From Undaria pinnatifida (lineage: Eukaryota > Sar > Phaeophyceae > Laminariales > Alariaceae), in NCBI GenBank assembly GCA_012845835.1, contig JABAKD010000007.1, forward strand, positions 5,533,358 to 5,597,357: a DNA stretch of 64,000 nt, written 5' to 3'. A model generated the notes under the pieces. It was not told the DNA's origin. It did no database searches and saw only the letters and a program-made list of their open reading frames with translations. Every line of letters starts with the position of its first letter. The first letter of the stretch is position 1. A program made the position numbers and the translations under genes. Positions 11,038-23,760 of the stretch are shown here, piece after piece.

Positions 11038-11507
11038 GTGTCAGCGTCCGACTGGCGATAGAGGGGGGCGGCGTGCAAGACAAGGAGATGTGCGAGATAC
11101 TGACCCATCTCGACATCACCCCTGGCAAGCCTGCCCACCCGGCAGCCATCGAAGCGGTTCGGGAGTGGGCAGAGTTGGAGGAGCAGGAAGAGATCGCCGA
11201 AGCTCTGATGCAAGATGCGAAGGACTCGATTCTTAACGTGGTGAACGACACCTGCGGCAAGGACAAAGGTCCTTCTGAAGACGAGCTAGACGAGGGGTTC
11301 GAGAGTCCGGAAGAAGTTTCCTTGATGGCGCCACCGCCGTACTCGGAAATCTCGTCGCTGTTTGGGCAGCTAGAGCAGTACGCAGAGTCGTGTGGTATAT
11401 CAGAGGCAGGGTGCTATCTTCGCAAGGCGAAGATGTCCTTTCTCGCAGCGCATGCCTCTAGGCCAGCAAGGCAGACGGATATCCGCGCCATGTTTTCTAA
11501 GACGTAG
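10983..11507 (+). pseudogene. Possible transposase C-terminal remnant
   Basis: A 174-codon ORF inside the pogo-like element. It is acidic and helical in the middle (EAVREWAELEEQEEIAEALMQ), then has LFGQLEQYAESCG and a basic end closing in TDIRAMFSKT. Short tails ending in a FFxK/FSK-like motif occur in pogo/tigger transposases, but I see none of the DDE residues. It could be the surviving tail of a deleted transposase or an accessory protein. The stop is TAG at 11505-11507. Confidence 0.45.
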
Positions 11508-12420
11508 TCGAGTGTACAGCAGTACTCTCCGAGGTTCCTGTAGAGTACGAAGTGTGAAGTACGAGTACACCACACTTTTTTTGTGTTGTGTTTCCTTAGA
11601 GTGTTTCAAGTCCAAACTCCGGGGCACACGCTGCGGTTTGTAGCAAGACGAGCAGGAGCGTACAGCAGTAGAAGGGGGGTTCCAGCAGGTGTTATGTGCA
11701 CGTACAGTATGTCACCCGGATGCGGGTACACACAAGTGGTGGTTCTCTTCGCGATGCTTGATACGTTTCAGCTAAGTTTTAATGTCTATCCCGCACTACC
11801 GCTGCTGTATTCGTACTACTGGTCCCGCGGCAATCATGCTGTACTGCTATATTCAGCAGCCACATATGACGCTATCTAGTTTTGATCGCAATGCCAACGC
11901 TACTTTCATTCCCAGTATATGGGCTTTTACCCGGTTTAGCGGTTGTAAACCGCTAAATTGGGACCCAGAATAGCGGTTATTAACCGCTAAACCGGTTTAC
12001 CGGGCGGTCCCGGTTTAGCGGTTATTTCGCCCTTTGGCACTAGGGACCGCTAAACCGGGACCCCTACTGTATCACACCCGCCTTAGTTAGTAGTTTGTAG
12101 TTTACCGATCACCGGCTATTACGCCACTTTTCTCCTCCACCTACACCACCACCGGGGCGCCACACGTACCAACCTACTCCACACCATGTACTCGGTGCTT
12201 TCGAGCGGCACACAGCGCTCGCTGGCGCCACAGCAAGCACCTTCTACTGCACATCTTCCAGGTCAAGGGCTCAACGCTCTTGAACCGTAGAGTATTGCAT
12301 AGTTTCTAGCAGTAATCCCAAGGCAGGGGTGCAGCGTTTCAGGAAAAATCGTGTTTGGGCGGTTGAGCTTCTAAATTGTGGCCTTATCGGCAACGAATGC
12401 ATCATGATTTCATAGCACAT

Positions 12421-12676
12421 GGACGCATGTAACGATAGAGGTATCAATTTTCGTCTGAACTGGTGTCTGGATGACTTAAGACACCCCTCACCCCAAAATC
12501 GTCGGAAAGAGGCAATCGTTTTGCACGACTGTAGATAGTTGTGTACCTAGGCTGTGGATTGTGGTCATCCGGTAGCAGTTCATTTGTCTCCAAATCAGTT
12601 TTTGGGAGAGGTCTTAAGCTCCAAAGTTAAGGAAACCTCCGAAAACCAACGGTGAACCTCTTCCGTAGCACGCGTC
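12421..12676. mobile_element. MITE of the GGACGCGTGCTACGATAGAG family, copy 1
   Basis: About 256 bp. The left end reads GGACGCATGTAACGATAGAG; the right end, reverse-complemented, reads ATGACGCGTGCTACGGAAGA. The interior shares a GTCTTAAGCTCC..ACCTCC block with the copies at 13781 and 26072. No coding capacity. Confidence 0.7.
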
Positions 12677-13780
12677 ATGTCTGGTTTGTTGGACTAACTC
12701 CGAGAAATGTTGGCCGGGCTTCAGCGAACGAAAGTCTTCGAAGTCTTGTTTCTGGTGGGCTATTGGGTCACTCGTGCTGGGAACTCAGAAACTTCTCAAG
12801 AATTCCCTGCAGAACCCAAACCACGGGATGACACAGAGTGCGTATTTCAAAGCTGGGTGTTTTCGATTTGTACACTTTTGCTTCCTGACTGAGAGATTTT
12901 TGTGGGTTCGTTCCCCTAGCCCGTACCTCCTGCAAAATGTTAAATCATGGCGAGGAGTCACTTCCGTGTCCCGATAAAAAGATAGAAAGGAGTTCTTGGG
13001 CGCACACTGCGGTGACTTCGTGGGTAGTCGATCATGTCAAGCTAATTAGTTAACTCTTGTCCGTTGTCATTGACGAGAAACGGTAATTGGCCTGCTCGAG
13101 GAATTCGTCCGCGAATGGCACCTTCCCATTATGCCAAAAAGGCCTCTCTCTTGCAAATATTTGTTTTCTGTCATATTCCCGCCACTCCCCCCCTCCCACA
13201 CACAAACTCACGAAGGCTGCCAATGCACCCTCCCCACCCCCATCACCCAGACCCGGAACCCATCTAACAGCCCTTATGCCGCCCACTACCCTCCCCGGCT
13301 GTGGTGACGTCGGCGAAACCTAAAGTGAGCTAAATAACGAGATTTTGTCTCTTCCGCGAGAAGGCCCGTACCTCTTGCAAGGCTAGGCCTCGGGATGGCA
13401 GTTCTTGAAGGGGCATCGACACGTTAACCTCGTTGCATAGAGCGAATCAGGAAACCTCTGGTCGCTCAAGAAGAACTATGACCGATACGTTCAGGCAATA
13501 CGACTACCCCGTCAGTGCCCCCTGCCTCGCCCCCTTTGTCGCTCTACGACCAGACACGGTAGTAGTATCCGCCCGCACGGTTGTCGTAGAGGCACTCCTC
13601 CTTCTGATGCTCTGTTTCTCCGAAAGGTTTTCCTGTGGCCTACCTTGGTAGATTATATATTCTCGACGCTTTCGGCGAGATGCCGTCGAACCATATTCCA
13701 ACACCAGCTGACTCCCACTCACATCTGCCCAGCGTCTAAATGTAGTTTGTAGTAGTAGTGTATCTTGTGTGATGAAGGAC
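12677..13780. other. No gene recognised
   Basis: Mixed composition with short ORFs lacking recognisable domains. Pieces near 12880-12950 and 13340-13390 share a CCCGTACCTCYTGCAA block, suggesting another pair of degenerate repeats. Confidence 0.35.
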
Positions 13781-14044
13781 GGACGCGTGCTACGATAAAG
13801 GTGCACCACTTGTATTTCTGGGACCCGTGTTCTTTATTCCGGAGATTGAAACCTCTCCCAAAAAAAGATTTGAGAGAGAAATAAAACTGCTACAAAGATG
13901 AAGAAATCCACGTCACTACTAGGTACCCGAGGAGAAACGCGAAAAACAAAATGGCTTGTTGTTGGCGATTTAACGTTAACGAGTCCCGTCTTTCGGAAAA
14001 TGTTTAAGAAGAAAAGCGTGCTACCTCTATCGTAGCATGCGTCC
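13781..14044. mobile_element. MITE of the GGACGCGTGCTACGATAGAG family, copy 2
   Basis: 264 bp with clear terminal inverted repeats: left GGACGCGTGCTACGATAAAG, right (reverse complement) GGACGCATGCTACGATAGAG. The interior is AT-rich and non-coding. The duplicated target is not clear; AAGG occurs near both ends. Confidence 0.8.
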
Positions 14045-17000
14045 AAGGCTACAAACGCCGGGGAGGGGGGTTGCTTCCGTTGTCACACCTGGGTTTGAGC
14101 TGACTCGCACGATCGAGTCCACAGACCACACGGACAAACAGACCCTTGGCGGGGCGGTCTCGTTTGACGCAATAGCATGTAGCTTGCCCTTCCATTTCGG
14201 ACTGATATAGCGCGGATTCGAGACAGGAACTGAGAGCAAGCTTGTGGAACCCGCAAAGCAACACAGGGAGTACTCTCGCGAGTGACCCCGAGCCATAGCC
14301 CAAAAAAGTCCCAAACGCGACCCCATCAACGAAACCTGGGCTGTGTACACATACGAAGTAGGACACAAACCCCACACGGTAGGGGGGCTACGCCCTTTTC
14401 CGCTACCGGGTTTGATCAAATCGCTCAAGAGGACTCTCTGGCTCACGGGGCAAATACACTATTAGGTAGATGTTTATACAGGCAGAGCGTGGCTTACCAT
14501 TCCATTGCCGACTCATATAGGAAGGAGTGGAAACAACGCGAAATATATAGATCGCCAAGGGACGTGGGGGGGGGGCACTCGCACTAGTGACCCCGAACCA
14601 CCGACTGCAACGAAAGACGTTAGACGTGACCACCCCGCCGTGAAATGTTTCGCTAGTTACATCCACGAAGACTTATGGTGCTGACAGTAGAAGATCCGGA
14701 ATTCTCTTCCTGAACACTGAGATGCCCGTCCAAGTCCCACACACCGTTGTTTCCGTCGTCTTCCTCGTCGAGGATGTTCGACCGGGGCCACGCCCCCATT
14801 TTGTTTCTGGCCAAGATCGTACCAACCATCAGGGTCGCTGCGTATGCCCTCCCCTCCCCCTTTGGTTCCCCTCTGTTCCCTAAGATGCGCGGGATGACGA
14901 TATACCCCTCACTTCGTCGAGTGGACCTCCACGACACAAGCACTGAACGTCGTCGCACATGTAAGTGGTGTCGTACTGCGTTGAACTGGCGACATGAGTA
15001 CGATTTAGAGAGATGGAGAGAAACTGCCAGTAGTTGTCTGGAACAGCCCTCACATGTACTGATAATATTGCCGTTCCTCTTTTTATCGCCCCCCACCCTC
15101 GCGGCCGTTATCGTATCCGTTTGCCGCTGTACTTTCCCCGAACAGCCATTTTCGTTGCATTAACCTCCTGGGCCTCCCCTCTGCTCCCGTATCGTCCACA
15201 CGACGGGGCATAATCGTTGGACTGAAAGTGGAAAGTTGCACGATTCCACCAAATTGATGCCCCCCAAACGTACGGCACGTCTTGCGGTCTCGGCCCCACC
15301 CAAATATAAAACCGTCTGGGTAGGGAAAGCGAGATCAAGCGGGGAGCCACCCAATTCCAGGGAGACGTCTGGATACTCCATATAGTCCCGCCGTGGAAGT
15401 GCCCGCTAGTGTTGCTTGAGATATGGACATGCGATATAGCCGGTATATGCCTTGACCCAGTAGCGTGTGTTAGCCGTTTCGCGGATTAGCCGTTGTTGGC
15501 TGGAAGATCGTCATAGAGCAGACGCAACCATGCCCTGGTGGGTGCTGACCTGACGACGGTTTGCCCCTCATGTCAACTCTCTGAAGACCTACGTTGTCGT
15601 CGCCGTCATTGTTGTCGCGAACGCGTAACTCTTGCGACGCATTGTTAGCACACCGGCTACGGAATGGCGACATTACGCCCCCGCTGTCACTGCCCTGTGT
15701 TCGATAAGCACTCGAATGGCTTTAAAAGTCGCCAAAGACCGAATACAGGTCTACTTATCTCGTTGACGCGTCAAAACGAGCGACTTTCCATGTGGTGAAT
15801 GTCGAGACACTTACGGGCAAAACGTGACCACGTTGCGGTAACCTTCACCTGGACACTTTAATGTCTCTTCTTATTGCGGATGCTGAGTTTCACCCGCCAG
15901 CAGAAGGGGTGCTCCCGCGTGATGGAGAAGTTGCACTCAACGTCGTTCCCTCGATTCCTTCGTACTATATTTCATTCCAACATATATATTCATGGCATTG
16001 AGAGCGTACCATGGTGGCTTTCATCAGCATCGACTTTGTCAAATTTGTCGTCGTAGCCACCCGATATGTTTTCCTCGTCACGAGTTCAGCTACGTGAAGC
16101 TTTCGCGACGTTTCCTCTCCACCGCTTGGATCAGCCTTGCAGTCTGCCAGGTACAGTCGGTGGTGAGGGGTCAAGGGGATATTGGGAATCGGTCGACAAT
16201 AAGTTATACCCGGAAGATACCGATAACTGTTTTCCGACACTCTTGGTGCGTCAAGATTGTGTCGATTAATGTCACGTCAAGATAGTTTGATCCCGGGGAA
16301 GCCTGAGACACTTGCTACGGCAGATGTGCTACAACTACTTCGTCAAGTCGGTTGCTTCAGATTCGTGCCGACGAGAGGGATGCGAGCAGTATCTGGCAAC
16401 AACATGGTTTGAAAAGAGTAGCGGGGCTCCTTGGCTCAGATTCTCCCGAATGTCGTTTCATTTTTTTGAACTTTGTTATATTCTGCTTGACATAGGCCAT
16501 GGGGTTTGTTCATCGGGCTACACATTCAGTTCGTGTTTAGATCAGGGGTACGGCCAGCTCTTGAAGCGAGGGGGATAGTAAAACAGGCAATGCACCTTTA
16601 CCGCTGTAGTATGGTTCTTCGAGGTGCTGGAACGTCTAACGTGCAAAGACCGATTTCGAGCGTTGAATGGAAAAGTGCAAACCCGATAAACGAGCCCGTG
16701 GCCCAGCTACTAAAAGAAGTAGCAAAAAGAAGACGCTTGTAAGAAAGTTGGATTTATGACGAGCCCTGTGCCTCAATAGACATTTCAGACGAAACCGCCG
16801 TACCCCCGCTGCTGCAGGTGCATCGTCAACAACAATCGAAACAGGTTTACTACGCGCCAAGTCTACGTTCTAGAGGGTATGTTCTATTTTTTACGGCCGG
16901 GTTTCGACCACTGACCCGAGTGACTCTGTTCATAGATGAAAATCAGACTTCGAGCATTATGGTTGGCACAGGGCAGCTAATATTTTGGTTGTGGGTATCA

Positions 17001-18337
17001 TATTGCAAGAAAAAAACACGAAACAGACTAATACGGCAATGGAACAGGCGTGTAACTAGGGCGAGGTAACCCGACCCAGTAACAATAAAGAGGCCACAAA
17101 TGTTACCCCCTTAAATGGTAGCCATGGCTTATGCCTCTGTTTCTCTTACCAGGCTGTTTCGTGTCTTACCAAACCTGGTACGAGATAATCGTCTGAACGT
17201 TTCGATGTGGCCTTTGGATGCACCTGATGCATACTCCCTCGGTATAAGAGGGAAACTTATGTAACTACTACGTCAACTGTTTTCAAGCCCTGCGTCATAC
17301 TCTTCTTGCACCTTGAAAATGACCCCATCTAGGGTACGGGGTGTGGGTCTCCATTCATACAACCGTGCTTTGAGCCACTCGCACGAGCGACTCCTGACAA
17401 AGACCCTTCCGGCGACTGTTTACGCCCGGTGAAGGTTAGCATCTCATGAAGGGTTCATATCGCCATATTGTTTCAACACGTAGAAGGCGTAAGACCGCAT
17501 AGGAATTGGACGATCAATCAGGCGAGAGAAGCCGACAAAAATGACAAGGCTATGTTGCAAGGGTTATGTTGCTTTCGTGGGCCTTCTTTTGCATTGCCTC
17601 GGGGTCATTCGCGCGACGAAACCCCCCTGTTCCTGATGCGGTGTTAAGGTTTTTGTGCTGTAATCATTTTTTGCTGTGATATGGGTCTGCAATGGCATGG
17701 TCATCGTCGCCGCGCCAGAAAAATATTTCTCAAAACTTCTTCGTCCGTGCGGTGTACGGAACCACTCGTGCGACTATTGTCAGCTCAAACCAGGAATTGA
17801 AAATCGGAGTAGCCCCCCTACCGCAGCCTTTGTTAGAAAACAAAAAAAACAGACGTAACCTCCCTACCCTAGCCCTGGTTAAATAGTCAAGTTTGAGAGT
17901 CTTCTATTTGAAGGCTGCCTATTGGTCGGGGTTTACTGAATCAGCGGCAGGGTTTTTCATGGGTTGGTCGTTTTAATTTCCCGGTAAAACTTGCTGGGTA
18001 GTCCAACAATCAAATCTGGCTTCCTTAACGATGACATTGCACTGGTTTACCGCCTAGTTGCTTTGAAAGGCATTTTCGTCGGAACATCGTGTTTTAGAGA
18101 GACACGGCACACGGCACATACGGCCGTTCTCGTCCTTGGTCATGACATACATGTGTACATCGACCTTCACTCCCCGTGTTTGACACTCGACGGAATTCCG
18201 TGAAGTATTTTTTAACAGCATGCATCTTCTGTGAAATACATTCTTAATGCCTTGGATTTAATTTCTTTAAAATAGATTGTTGGAGAGAGTGGAAAGTACA
18301 TCGCGTCGTCATGAAGTACTGTGAGGACCCATGCGCA
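14045..18337. other. Unassigned region with degenerate repeats
   Basis: I found no gene I can name in these 4.3 kb. Between about 14650 and 15700 GC rises and several overlapping ORFs occur on both strands (for example 14653-15096 and 15160-15381, minus), but none shows a domain and they overlap each other, so no call is made. Palindromes of the GTCACTCGCGCGAGTGAC type occur near 14275, 14575, 16910, 17372, 17605 and 17765, often beside GGGTTTGAGCC-like text. Confidence 0.35.
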
Positions 18338-18440
18338 CAGCAAAACGCGCGATCGGAGTGTCAGACACACCTTGCAAAGAAGAGGGTCCCCGAAATGATC
18401 GTTGTTGCAGCGTGAGTGTATTTACATATTTATTACGATA
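18338..18440 (+). repeat. Family X 3'-end fragment
   Basis: Contains CGCGATCGGAGTGTCAGACA and the later GTGAGTGTATTTACAT tail, a diverged match to the last 100 bases of family X. It lacks the C-rich 5' part. Confidence 0.6.
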
Positions 18441-19522
18441 TGTGAGATAGACGGTGACCGCACTAGGTTCACAACTGCGCTAGCACATCCATATATCGTG
18501 CTTTGGACCACAAACGCCACCTAGAATCTTCTGTTTATGGCCATCTGCGGAGAAATATAGTGCCCCATGGTCTCAGACTCCAGGTTCTGCCTCCTTGTCC
18601 AGGCCGATACTCGTAGGCATTCTCGAAGCGGTGTTCCGGTCAGATTTGCTACAGACAAAGATTAACTTTGTTATCCAATACGTCATTGTATAGAAAAAAC
18701 CACAGCAATATATCCCCACTAAATTTGTCAACCACCCGGAAGTAGGAGTCGTTTGCGAAGTAGCAAATCTGGTAGGGCGGGGTTGCGTAGGAAAACATGT
18801 AGGACTACGAGTGTTGTACTATATATAGGAAAACATGTCGTGTTAAAATAGTATTGAAATTGTTGAGCGTACAAAAAGAATCGAACGCCCCACCGAATCG
18901 TTTCCCCACCGCTCGTAACATAACTAATACCAGCTAGTGTTTTGAAGCCATTTTTTTTCGTGTGTTCCTTGGCCTTGGGCTTTGACATTCGTCGGTTTCA
19001 TAACTTTCCTTCGTTGTTTTCTACCAACATACGTTCTGGATCGCCAACGAACACCTTATACTAGGCACACATGGAGATGGTGGTTAGTTGGCTGTTGTAC
19101 ATTTTTTGACGTATAGCTGCTGACACTTGTAGCGATATAGAGGCAGCATTTTTCATGGTCGTTTTTTACTTATTTCTTCATTTGACCGGGCCGAGCCCCT
19201 TAACCCCTAAAGAAGTAATCGATACCACATTCTTAATCACGCACTACAAAACTTTATATGTTGTGCTAGGCCACGGCGCGTGTCCATTGGGTTACAGTTT
19301 AGTTTGCTAAAAATCTGTATTTGGGTATTGAGATATCACTTGCAAGTCAAGCCAGACATGACTCACAGAAGAAAAGGTGGCGACGACCCAGGCTGCGGCA
19401 CGGCGGTCACTCTCGGGGGCTCTTTTGGCAGCGTGACTCGGGGTCACTCGCGCGAGTGACCCACTTGATATTTGATAAAGCGTTTCAAAAGCGTTCGTGC
19501 TATATTCATGCTGGGGGATAGT
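18441..19522. other. No gene recognised
   Basis: AT-rich sequence with only short ORFs. One perfect palindrome-like GGGTCACTCGCGCGAGTGAC motif at about 19440-19460 is the clearest signal. Confidence 0.35.
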
Positions 19523-19775
19523 CGTTCAACGGTAGAACCCCCATTATTTTCCTTCACGAAATCGCCGGTTTTAAAACCAGGTGCCGTTCGTATCTCCTGA
19601 AATACGGTGCTCATTGTCACCCTGACGTCATCGTTCGATAACCCATTGCAAACAAAAAACTATTTGAAGAGGACATGGTTTTTTTTTTTAGCTTTCTTCC
19701 TCGTTTCGAGCAGCCATGAGACGTTCGTTTAAGAATTTCGTTGATTTTGTAGGGGGGGCTATCGTAGAATCAGTC
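19523..19775 (+). mobile_element. Family Y MITE, copy 1
   Basis: About 250 bp ending GGGGGGGCTATCGTAGAATC, with the inverted counterpart at its start. Family landmarks in order: CGAAATCGCCGGTTTT, CTGAAATACGGTG, GACGTCATCG, GAGCAGCCATGA followed by ACGTTCGTT. Other copies are at 23521, 30905 (minus, partial), 35148 (minus), 43886 and 59300. Non-coding. Confidence 0.75.
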
Positions 19776-20104
19776 GCGAAATGAACCAGCCATATCACGT
19801 GGCAAGGTACGACTGCGCGAGTAAAAATCACCGTCGAGAATACTTTTTTCCGCGCAAGGGTATTATATTTGTTTTATAGGGGCAACGCTGTTGGGTTTGT
19901 GCTTGCGGCTAACTTTGATCTGCCATCTTTGGCTTCGGTACGAGTAAACGTGACATCTTCTGAAACGCAGGGAAGCACTTTGGTCTCCCGAACGTGTGCA
20001 TCATGTCGTGGCTCCGAGGCGTCGTACCCCATATACCTGGTTGGTATGACCTGAGGGCAATGCCCCACAGGTCATTAGCAAAACTTATCAATTTTGTATT
20101 CTAC

Positions 20105-20330
20105 CTGACTACCAGATATGTTGTTTCCTCCGGCTGATGGCGTTACGTCGGGTGTCGAGAGCCATCCCCCCGTCAGCCAACCTACACCAGACGTCCTGCT
20201 GTCGATCGTGCTTGCACGATCGCTAGCATGATCGATGATCCTGATGCCTGGTGTCGGATGGCTCACGGGGAGATGGCTCTCGATACCCTACTGGCCGCCA
20301 TCAGGCGGAGAAGATAATATATGTCGCGAA
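20105..20330. mobile_element. Foldback (hairpin) element, ~225 bp
   Basis: Two ~90-bp arms are imperfect reverse complements: 20115-20205 (CCTCCGGCTGATGGCG, TCGAGAGCCATC, CCGTCAGCCAACC) and 20235-20325 (GGATGGCTCACGGGG, GATGGCTCTCGATA, CGCCATCAGGCGG). The centre is the palindrome GATCGTGCTTGCACGATC. It is presumably a foldback/MITE-type element; no coding capacity. Confidence 0.8.
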
Positions 20331-23300
20331 ATATCAGCGTATACACCATCGGACTCCAAAGTGAGCCCGAAGTACACCCGCACACGACAAAACGAGGAAG
20401 GAGCCAGAGGGGACTCAATTCGAACATATCTGAGATTGGGACCGGCAGTCATATCAAACGTTCTAGTTTACCTTCCCCCCAAACTTTATGCAGTCATCTA
20501 ACACACATCAGACATTAGTACTCGAGCAAGAGTCAATCCTACACCTCATGCCCCCTTCCGTGACGTTTGTCTCCCGGAGAAAGAAAACCCAGTTGCCCTG
20601 TTGGTATTGGTTGAGATATACAACACGTCTTTGCGACACCCGGACGAGTCAAGAGGAATGGTGGAGACTCCAGCGAAAACAACAGCGAACCTAATCCAAT
20701 TGCATTAATAACTAGCCACAGGCTGGCCCCGACCAAAGGCTTGAATGTATACACTGTGTGTGCGATTTACAAAGTTTCGCCTGGGCAAGAGTTGTGTGCG
20801 CAGCACATTATAGACATATTGTATTGTGGCTACGGCACGGAAGGGGTGGGTACATCGACGCATTCACTACACCGGGTTTGAGCCACTCGTAAAAGTGACT
20901 TCTTCATATGAATATTCTTTAATTAAAAATGTTTCAGGCGTATCTTTTTGCGCAGCGGCTAGCTCGCCATACTGCAAGGCAGGTATGACATCGCCAAACA
21001 CGAACATGACGAAAACTTGAGATCGCAATCGAAAATAGCGGTCACTCGCGCGAGTGCCCCGGCAAGCCATTGGCATAAAATGCTCCACCCATCCTCTAGC
21101 TTGGGTCTAAGAATTCGAAAATTTACCGTCGAAAGTTCAAAACCCAACACCACACCTAACCATCAAACCAGTTAACGACTACTAGACTAGTCGAACGGGT
21201 TGGACATAGACTAAAGTGTAAACACCCACTAACGGATTGGACACATATAAGGTCTAAAAAACTCTTCCTCTGCCTGTGTTTTCCGGCCTGTAAGCTGTTG
21301 TTGGTGAGTGGGTTGCTTGGCGTTGGGTTATGATGTTCGTCGGTTTCGGCTAGTAATACCTACTAGTTTAGACTAGTATGTTGTCCACCTCCAACGAATT
21401 TTTTAAGCGCACCCTGATACGCATGGTAGTCACCACCCACGTCACAGACTAATGGCTATCCAAAAAAATCGTCGACGCAGTGGCAAAGGCCAACTGTTCC
21501 CCATGTAGAACAGCAAATATCGTGACCGAAAAACGGCAACAAATATTGTAGAGTACCTGATATTTCGTATGTACTTCCATCAGACGACGCTGAAACCAAT
21601 TTCGGCGAACATTGTGCTCAGCATACAACAGTGTAGACTATAGGGTATAGGCATGCGTTTGAAACGCGATGGGTAAGTGCCAAGGAGTGAATGTTCCGTG
21701 CGATTAGAATGTAGAAAACATTCGACGACTCGGATGGTTCTATATCCTTGGTTCGACGAGACAACACCGTTGGGTACGACGACACAGAACATGGGAGCAG
21801 AGAGCAGCGGACGCGGACCGGGCATTTCGAGGACGAACGATGCCAAGTACTACACTGACTGTACGGTCTTTGACCTGTTGTTGGTTGCTCGGACCGCTAG
21901 GCGGATCAAGTCCAATTTGTCAGTTGTTGTCAGGCACGAGAACGGGCTGCAGAACGGTCTCAATATAGTATGCATGTAATAAAGGCGCACTGCCTTTAAT
22001 CAAGACTTCGTCGGGGAATTTCTTGGATTGATTGCATACGTGTGCTGATCAAGAACACACACAACATACTCGTACAACGTGGTCTTGTCGTGTGGGTGAG
22101 TAGTTTCAAGATATGTTACCGGCGACTGGCTCTGTAGAGCATTGTCTTCATATTATCGTTGAAATCATTAACAGGAGCAACAGTTTTCCCTTCCTTTATC
22201 ATCGGTAGCCTCGTGTACGTCTCGGGCACAGCCTACCGCTTAACTCGTGCCTGCAGCACCAGTGCCTCACTCTGTGGGGCATTCAAAACGATTCGATTGT
22301 TGTGTAGAAATATCGTGTTCAATCACGCACTTACATACTTGCTGCGTGACTGCGTGTTTGCTTAGGTTGACTAGCTTTAAGCTCGGGTTCCCACTTCCAG
22401 CAAATTATACTCAGTTTTGGGATAACACATCAGCGACGCCTCCACCTGAAAGGGATCCGACTAATAAAATTTTACGGCGAATTCAGGGTGAGTGGTGGTT
22501 GTTGCGGTTGCAGAGGCAAACAAGGCCTGCAGTATTCCCGTGCGAAGGCAGAGATAACAACAAAATCAACGACGACGACGACGACGACAAAAATACGCCG
22601 AAAATCAAGCAACCACTGCCACAGCAGTTTGTTGTCGCCGAGCCATGTATTTGTGTAGCTCTGTAAATAATCTAGAAGATTGAAAACAACAAAAGTTGGT
22701 GAAACTAATCCAAATGGTCAGCAACGGCGAGTCACGAGAGTATAAGGAGAGAATCATTACGACAACCAACAATACTTCATACGGTTGATTTTTTTTTTTT
22801 TTTTCACGTTTTGTTGTATACTACCGGTATGTGTTATGCAGTACAACCCGGCCTAGAAGAGACTCTCCACCACACTGCAGTGGCGCTAGACTACTGGCTT
22901 CATACCGCGGGTAGCATCTACTATTGATATTAATATAGACTCTATACCCTACCTCGACGCTACTGGGTTTACATAAAGAATGGAAAACAAAACACACATT
23001 ATTAGCTGTGAGACCGACCGAAAACAATATTGATCGAAGCTCCTAATTGCAAGTAGCTTGACAAATTGTGACACTTCGATCGGGCGTCTTGCGGGGTTTG
23101 TGGGTCCTTGTGGAAGATACAGGTCGGTGAAAACCACGCTATTGTCAGAGTGAACAGGGCCTAGACCTTCAGCCTTGTTCTGGGCACGGAATCACAGCAG
23201 TGAGCGCTAACGTTTGGAGTGGGCTACATGAGTGTACCAGATTCGTACGCAAGTTGTACTTCCTGTTTACTCCCGGTATATAAGGAAGCGCCCCGCGAAA

Positions 23301-23520
23301 GCCCAGCGCTGGCCTGATGCTCGCGTTGTTAGTGCGGTTGAGTGGTGGTGCAGCATGCGGTGGGTATCGATCGTTGCCGTTGTGTACCAGGTGTACTGCT
23401 GTACATATTCAAATCCCACCTGGACGCGATACAAAAAACCCGAAAACAGGAAGCGGACAACTGGGGAAACTCAAGTGCATGTCCGAAAATTTATGGTACA
23501 GCGTTCGTATGGGATAAGCA
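20331..23520. other. No gene recognised
   Basis: Short ORFs only. A GACGAC microsatellite (about 22570-22590) and a poly-T run (22789-22804) are present. Near 21170-21200 and 21355-21385 are CTAGACTAGT-type palindromes, also seen at 2195-2205. Nothing supports a gene. Confidence 0.35.
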
Positions 23521-23760
23521 GCCGTTCTACGCCGCCCCACTAACGTTTTTTCAACGAAAGCGCCGGTTTCGGAATCAAATCTTCGCCGTTTCTCCTGAAA
23601 TGCGGGAGGCCGCTTACCAAGTCGACGTCCTTGTTTGACAGTCATAATCCCCCCCCCCACCAACATTGGTAACCCTCCTCTTCTTGGCGAGCAGCCATGA
23701 AATGTTCGTTATAAAAAGTTCCAATTTTTGCGGGCGGCGGGGTATCGTAGAACCAGACAG
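23521..23760 (+). mobile_element. Family Y MITE, copy 2
   Basis: Diverged copy: starts GTTCTACGCCGCCCC, contains CAACGAAAGCGCCGG, TCTCCTGAAATGCGG and GAGCAGCCATGAAATGTTCG, and ends GGGTATCGTAGAACCAGAC. The middle holds an extra C-run. Confidence 0.65.

Larger units (their letters stand above)
10642..12069 (+). mobile_element. Pogo/Tc1-mariner-like DNA transposon, deletion derivative
   Basis: 1428 bp flanked by TA on both sides (10640-10641, 12070-12071). The intact 5' LTR shows the empty site GGGTTATCACACCC with a single TA, so the boundaries are certain. Terminal inverted repeats begin CAGTAGGGGTCCCGGTTTAG and match for about 23 bp. CAGT ends with TA duplication are typical of the pogo/Fot1 branch. 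Both subterminal regions (10655-10810, 11928-12065) carry many copies of TTTAGCGGTT in both orientations. The interior codes only a zinc-binding-like start and a transposase-tail-like ORF; no DDE catalytic core is present, so it is non-autonomous. Confidence 0.9.
10250..12183 (+). repeat. Copia 3' LTR, interrupted
   Basis: Starts TGTTGG at 10250 and ends CTCCACA at 12183. It is split at 10641/12070 by a 1428-bp DNA transposon. Removing that element and one TA leaves 504 bp, the same as the 5' LTR, with about six substitutions between them. Confidence 0.93.
4879..12188 (+). mobile_element. Ty1/copia LTR retrotransposon, defective, with nested DNA transposon
   Basis: A complete insertion delimited by CCATG duplications, with 504-bp LTRs that begin TGTTGG and end CACA. 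The order gag, aspartic protease, RT, RNase H is Ty1/copia-like. Integrase and most of RT are absent: the protease region runs straight into a proline-rich repeat and then the last part of RT. Frames change at several points, so no full polyprotein can be made. I count about six differences between the LTRs (excluding the insertion), which implies a recent insertion. A pogo-like element lies in the 3' LTR. The element is probably mobilised, if at all, only by enzymes from other copies. Confidence 0.93.
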
